Shown piece by piece: positions 60,913-64,000 of a DNA stretch of 64,000 nt. The stretch covers positions 310,001 through 374,000 of the forward strand of contig NZ_CP159218.1 of NCBI RefSeq assembly GCF_040438885.1. Direction: 5' to 3'. The stretch is from Nakamurella sp. A5-74. GTDB lineage: Bacteria > Actinomycetota > Actinomycetes > Mycobacteriales > Nakamurellaceae. The position numbers and the translations under genes were made by a program. The notes under the pieces were generated by a model. It made no database searches. It saw only the letters and a program-made list of their open reading frames with translations, and was not told the DNA's origin. Numbering within the stretch: position 1 is the stretch's first letter; the number at the start of each line of letters is the position of its first letter.

Positions 60913-62168
60913 CGTGGTGCTTCGCCCATCCCTGTCTCGTGGTCGCTCCGACCTTGTTCCGAGCGGATTCCGGCCCACCCCATGGAGGATTGTCCCAGGT
61001 CGATCGTCCGGATCCGGCAACCGGCACGTCCGGCGGGTATGAGCAGCACCATTCCGGCGGCCGCACCCCCGGTCCCTGCCCGGTGCGCCAGGTACCAGCC
61101 GGCGGCGACCGCGAGCAGCAGGATCGTGAGTCCGATCGCCCAGGAGACACCGGTCCGGCGGGCCACCCGGCGGGGCATCGGAGCCAGACCGTGGCTGATC
61201 CTGACCTGTGCATCGTGTACCGCCTGGGCAGCGTGCGCGGCACTGGCCCGAGGCCCCGGAGCGCCGATCGGACCGGACAGCGGACCGACCACGGTCGTCG
61301 TCGGCGCGGCAGCGTTCCCGGCGACCGTGCGTCCGGCACGTACCTGCGCGACTGCCTCCGCCAACGCCGCACCATCGGCGAAGCGGGACCGTGGATCCTT
61401 CGCCAACATCCGGGTGACGAGTGCGGAGATCATCGGGGGCACGTCCGCAGGCAGTGCCGGCGGCGCGTTGTTGACCTGCATCGAGGCGATCTCGACCGGG
61501 CTGTCGGCCTGGAACGGGCGCTCGCCCGCCAGGCACTCGAAGGCCACGATGCCCAGTGCGTAGATGTCGGAGGCGGGGACGGCGTCGTGGCCGGCCGCCT
61601 GCTCGGGCGAGAGGTACTGGGCGGTGCCCATCACCATCCCGCCCTGGGTGATCGGCACCTGGTAGGCCGCCTTGGCGATGCCGAAGTCGGTGATCTTCAC
61701 CTGACCGGCCGGGGTCACCATGATGTTGCCCGGCTTGATGTCCCGGTGCACCAGCGAGCGCAGGTGCGCCACCTGCAGAGCCCGACCGGACTGTTCCAAC
61801 ACGTCCAGCACCCGGGGCACGGAGATCTTCGTCTGGCGCGCGAGCACCGCCGACAGTGGCTCCCCGGAGACCAGTTCCATCACCAGGAACGCGGTGTCCC
61901 GCGGACCGCCGGCGATCGAGGCGACCTCGCCGTAGTCGTAGACGGAGGCGATCCCGGAGTGGTTGAGGGAGGCGGTGATCCGGGCCTCGGTGCGGAACCG
62001 GTCGACGAACTCGGTGTCGCTGGTGAGCTCCGACTTGAGGATCTTCACCGCGATCCGGCGGCCGAGCCGGCCGTCGTCGGCCGCCCACACCTCGCCCATC
62101 CCGCCGACCGCGATGCGCTCGGTGAGCCGGTACCTCTCGGACAGCAGCAGCCCTGGTGTGAGTGCCAT
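60909..62168 (-). CDS. pknA: Serine/threonine protein kinase PknA
   Basis: A 419-residue membrane kinase that with PknB regulates cell shape and division. Kinase domain 1-275: P-loop A-V-G-G-M-G-E-V, K42, H-R-D143, D161-F-G, and the activation segment 'GMVMGTAQYLSPEQAAG'. The helix is near 345-368 ('WAIGLTILLLAVAAGWYLA') and the outer part is only about 50 residues with no PASTA repeat. ATG 62168 overlaps the pbpA stop by one base (TGATG), and its stop overlaps pknB. The order rodA-pbpA-pknA-pknB is the conserved one. Confidence 0.95.
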   Translation of the reverse strand: MALTPGLLLSERYRLTERIAVGGMGEVWAADDGRLGRRIAVKILKSELTSDTEFVDRFRTEARITASLNHSGIASVYDYGEVASIAGGPRDTAFLVMELVSGEPLSAVLARQTKISVPRVLDVLEQSGRALQVAHLRSLVHRDIKPGNIMVTPAGQVKITDFGIAKAAYQVPITQGGMVMGTAQYLSPEQAAGHDAVPASDIYALGIVAFECLAGERPFQADSPVEIASMQVNNAPPALPADVPPMISALVTRMLAKDPRSRFADGAALAEAVAQVRAGRTVAGNAAAPTTTVVGPLSGPIGAPGPRASAAHAAQAVHDAQVRISHGLAPMPRRVARRTGVSWAIGLTILLLAVAAGWYLAHRAGTGGAAAGMVLLIPAGRAGCRIRTIDLGQSSMGWAGIRSEQGRSDHETGMGEAPR

Positions 62169-63676
62169 CAGCCCTGTCCCTCCAGCGCCTTGGCGATGAT
62201 CGCCCGCCCGATCGGGGCTGCCACCGTCGCGCCGGTCGCGGCGAGGCCCTTGTCGCCGCCCGCCGAGACGAACACCGAAACGGCGATCTGCGGATCGTCG
62301 TACGGGGCGAAGGCGGTGTACCAGGTGTGCGGCGGGTTGGCCTTCGGGTCGGTGCCGTACTCGGCGGTGCCGGTCTTGGACGCGATCTTGAGTGATGCCG
62401 GCGCCTGGACGCTGATGTTCTTCTCCGAGGCGATCATCATGTCGCGCACCTGGTTCGCGATCTCCGGCGGTACTGCCTGGTTGACGGTGACCGGTTCGGT
62501 GGCCGGCCGCAGCAGCGACAGGTCGGGCTTGGTGATCCGGGAGACCAGGTACGGCTGCATCCTGGTGCCGCCGTTGGCGATGGTTGCGGTGATCACCGCG
62601 TTCTGCAGCGGCGTCTCGGCGACGTCCCGCTGGCCGATCCCGGACTGGGCGACGGACGCCGCGTCGACCATCGGGCCGGTGCGTGAGGTGGCCACCTGGG
62701 TGCCGGCGAGGTCCCAGCTCTCGCCGATCCCGAAGGCCTGCGCCTGCGCCCTGAGGGTGTCGGCGCCGAGCTTCATCGCCACCTGCGCGAAGGCGGTGTT
62801 GCAGGAGTGCGCAAGGGCATCGGTGAGGCTGACGTCGCTGCCGCCGCGGCCCGCGCAGGTCTCGCCGCCGAAGTTCGAGAGGGTGGCGCCGTTCGTCGCC
62901 GGCAGGGTGATCTGCGGGACCCCGGTGACGGCGCTGGTCGGGGTGAAACCGTTCTGCAGCGCAGCCGCGGCGACCACCAGCTTGAACGTGGAGCCCGGCG
63001 GATAGACCGATTCGGTGGCCCGGTTCACGCTGACCCCGGGTGCCGTCTGGGAGGCGTACTGCTGGTAGGCCGCCCCCTGGGTGGCGGGGCTGTGCGAGGC
63101 GAGCTTGTTGAGGTCGTAGGACGGCGAGGTGATCAGCGCGAGAACCTCGCCGGTCTTCGGCCGGATGGCGACGACCGCGCCGACGTAGCCCTTCTGGGTG
63201 AGCATCGAGTAGGCGAGCTGCTGCAGCTTCGGCACCAGCGTCAGCTCGATGTTGCCGCCGCGGGGATCGCGACCGGTGAACAGATCGGACACGTTGTCCA
63301 CCAACAGGCCGGGGTCATCTCCGGACAGCACCGAGTTGTAGGTGCTCTCCAGCCCGGCGCTGCCGTAGTTCAGCGACAGGAAGCCGGTGACGTTGCCGTA
63401 GGCGGCACCCCCCGGGTAGCTGCGCTGGTAGCGGTACTCGTCGGTGGATGCGGCGCTGCGGGCGAGTACGACGCCGCCGGCCGCGACGATCTGACCGCGC
63501 TGCCGGTTGAAGTCCTCGACCGCAGTGCGGCGGTTGGCGGGATCGGAGCGGTACTCGTCGGACTTGACGACCTGGATGTAGCCGATGTTGAGCAGCAGCA
63601 GGCTCAGCATCACCAACATGACGCTGCCCAGCCGACGCAGCGGTCGGTGGGTGGGCAGCACGGAACGGTTGTTCAC
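62168..63676 (-). CDS. pbpA: Penicillin-binding protein 2-type transpeptidase PbpA
   Basis: A 502-residue monofunctional peptidoglycan transpeptidase. Short cytosolic start, one helix ('[19 protein letters not shown]'), a dimerisation domain and the penicillin-binding domain with S-T-F-K (in '[10 protein letters not shown]'), S-C-N (in 'HSCNTAF') and K-T-G (in 'SKTGTAEYG'). It links stem peptides during growth with RodA as glycosyltransferase. GTG 63676 overlaps the rodA stop (GTGA). Length fits the actinobacterial family. Confidence 0.95.
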   Translation of the reverse strand: MNNRSVLPTHRPLRRLGSVMLVMLSLLLLNIGYIQVVKSDEYRSDPANRRTAVEDFNRQRGQIVAAGGVVLARSAASTDEYRYQRSYPGGAAYGNVTGFLSLNYGSAGLESTYNSVLSGDDPGLLVDNVSDLFTGRDPRGGNIELTLVPKLQQLAYSMLTQKGYVGAVVAIRPKTGEVLALITSPSYDLNKLASHSPATQGAAYQQYASQTAPGVSVNRATESVYPPGSTFKLVVAAAALQNGFTPTSAVTGVPQITLPATNGATLSNFGGETCAGRGGSDVSLTDALAHSCNTAFAQVAMKLGADTLRAQAQAFGIGESWDLAGTQVATSRTGPMVDAASVAQSGIGQRDVAETPLQNAVITATIANGGTRMQPYLVSRITKPDLSLLRPATEPVTVNQAVPPEIANQVRDMMIASEKNISVQAPASLKIASKTGTAEYGTDPKANPPHTWYTAFAPYDDPQIAVSVFVSAGGDKGLAATGATVAAPIGRAIIAKALEGQG

Positions 63677-64000
63677 GAGGCACCGTCCTTGGCAACCGGA
63701 ACCATCTCGGTGCGCGCTTCGATCAGCGGCGCCGGTTTCGGTCTCACCGGTTCGGCCGGTCGCCGGGAGGAATCCGAGATGCGCATCAGCAGGGCGAGGA
63801 TGATGTAGTTCGCCAGCAGCGAGGAGCCGCCGTACGACAGGAACGGGGTGGTGAGCCCGGTCAACGGGATCAACCGGGTGACGCCGCCGACGATGATGAA
63901 CACCTGCAGCGCCAGCGAGAACGCCAGCCCGCCGGCGAACAGCGAACCGAAGGTGTCCTTGACCGCCATCGCGGTCCGCAGCCCGCGGCCGGTCAGGATC
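63673..64000 (-). CDS. rodA: RodA/FtsW-family glycosyltransferase, C-terminal part
   Basis: The frame is open to the right edge. The last about 108 residues are present, from '[11 protein letters not shown]' through two or three helices ('[56 protein letters not shown]', of which '[21 protein letters not shown]' is the SEDS family signature) and a basic tail. SEDS proteins polymerise lipid II into glycan strands with a class B PBP, here PbpA. Start lies outside. Confidence 0.95.
   Translation of the reverse strand, partial: ILTGRGLRTAMAVKDTFGSLFAGGLAFSLALQVFIIVGGVTRLIPLTGLTTPFLSYGGSSLLANYIILALLMRISDSSRRPAEPVRPKPAPLIEARTEMVPVAKDGAS

Noticed and set aside
58816..63005. Long plus-strand frames opposite pknB, pknA and pbpA
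   Set aside because: Same antisense effect; the minus-strand products have complete kinase and PBP motifs.

Overview
The window is high-GC DNA from an actinobacterium. Codon use, frequent GTG starts, PASTA kinases, CrgA and a class E sortase all fit. The right-hand 18 kb has the order expected near an actinobacterial replication origin: ppiA, rhomboid, PH-domain protein, crgA, DUF881 protein, sortase, small membrane protein, trpG/pabA, then pknB-pknA-pbpA-rodA on the other strand. A Nakamurella-like or related lineage is plausible, but I cannot fix the genus from sequence alone. No rRNA, tRNA, CRISPR array, prophage or complete insertion sequence was seen.

Layout. 1-9.6 kb: end of an MFS transporter, YdeI/OmdA-like and DUF427 proteins, Dps, a SigB/SigF-type sigma factor, a YciO protein, and a LacI-controlled polyol cluster (xylulokinase, two zinc dehydrogenases, tandem palindromic operators). 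9.6-13.3 kb: FMN reductase-like protein, D-aminoacylase-type amidohydrolase, photolyase. 13.4-16.6 kb: manganese-type ABC operon with its own MntR-like regulator. 18-22 kb: class Ib ribonucleotide reductase nrdHIEF. 22.5-31.3 kb: a predicted vitamin B12 capture and uptake locus with three secreted proteins sharing a four-cysteine beta domain, one of them sortase-anchored with a transcobalamin-like alpha/alpha toroid, plus a complete ECF transporter, all downstream of a cobalamin riboswitch except the smallest secreted protein. 31.4-35.4 kb: SDR, a Baeyer-Villiger monooxygenase fused to an alpha/beta hydrolase, and a divergent EthR-like TetR. 35.5-46.4 kb: DMT and MFS exporters, an APH(3')-like kinase, a GGDEF-EAL protein, a TPM protein, Zur, VOC, PhzF, a lipoprotein and an esterase. 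46.5-64 kb: the conserved origin-proximal cell-envelope block, interrupted by an ABC-F/phosphatase pair.

How the genes work together. MntABC imports the Mn that NrdF/NrdI need, and the B12 locus supplies the cofactor of the alternative B12-dependent reductase and other enzymes, so 13-31 kb reads as a metal and cofactor neighbourhood. The sortase in the window could anchor the LPNTG-bearing B12 protein.

Window-wide signals. At least 16 genes have a TANNNT-like -10 hexamer ending 6-7 nt before the start codon, indicating leaderless transcripts. A 32-bp tandem repeat occurs as eight-unit arrays at two loci 10.7 kb apart. A short dispersed intergenic repeat occurs at 17.95, 45.6 and 54.4 kb.
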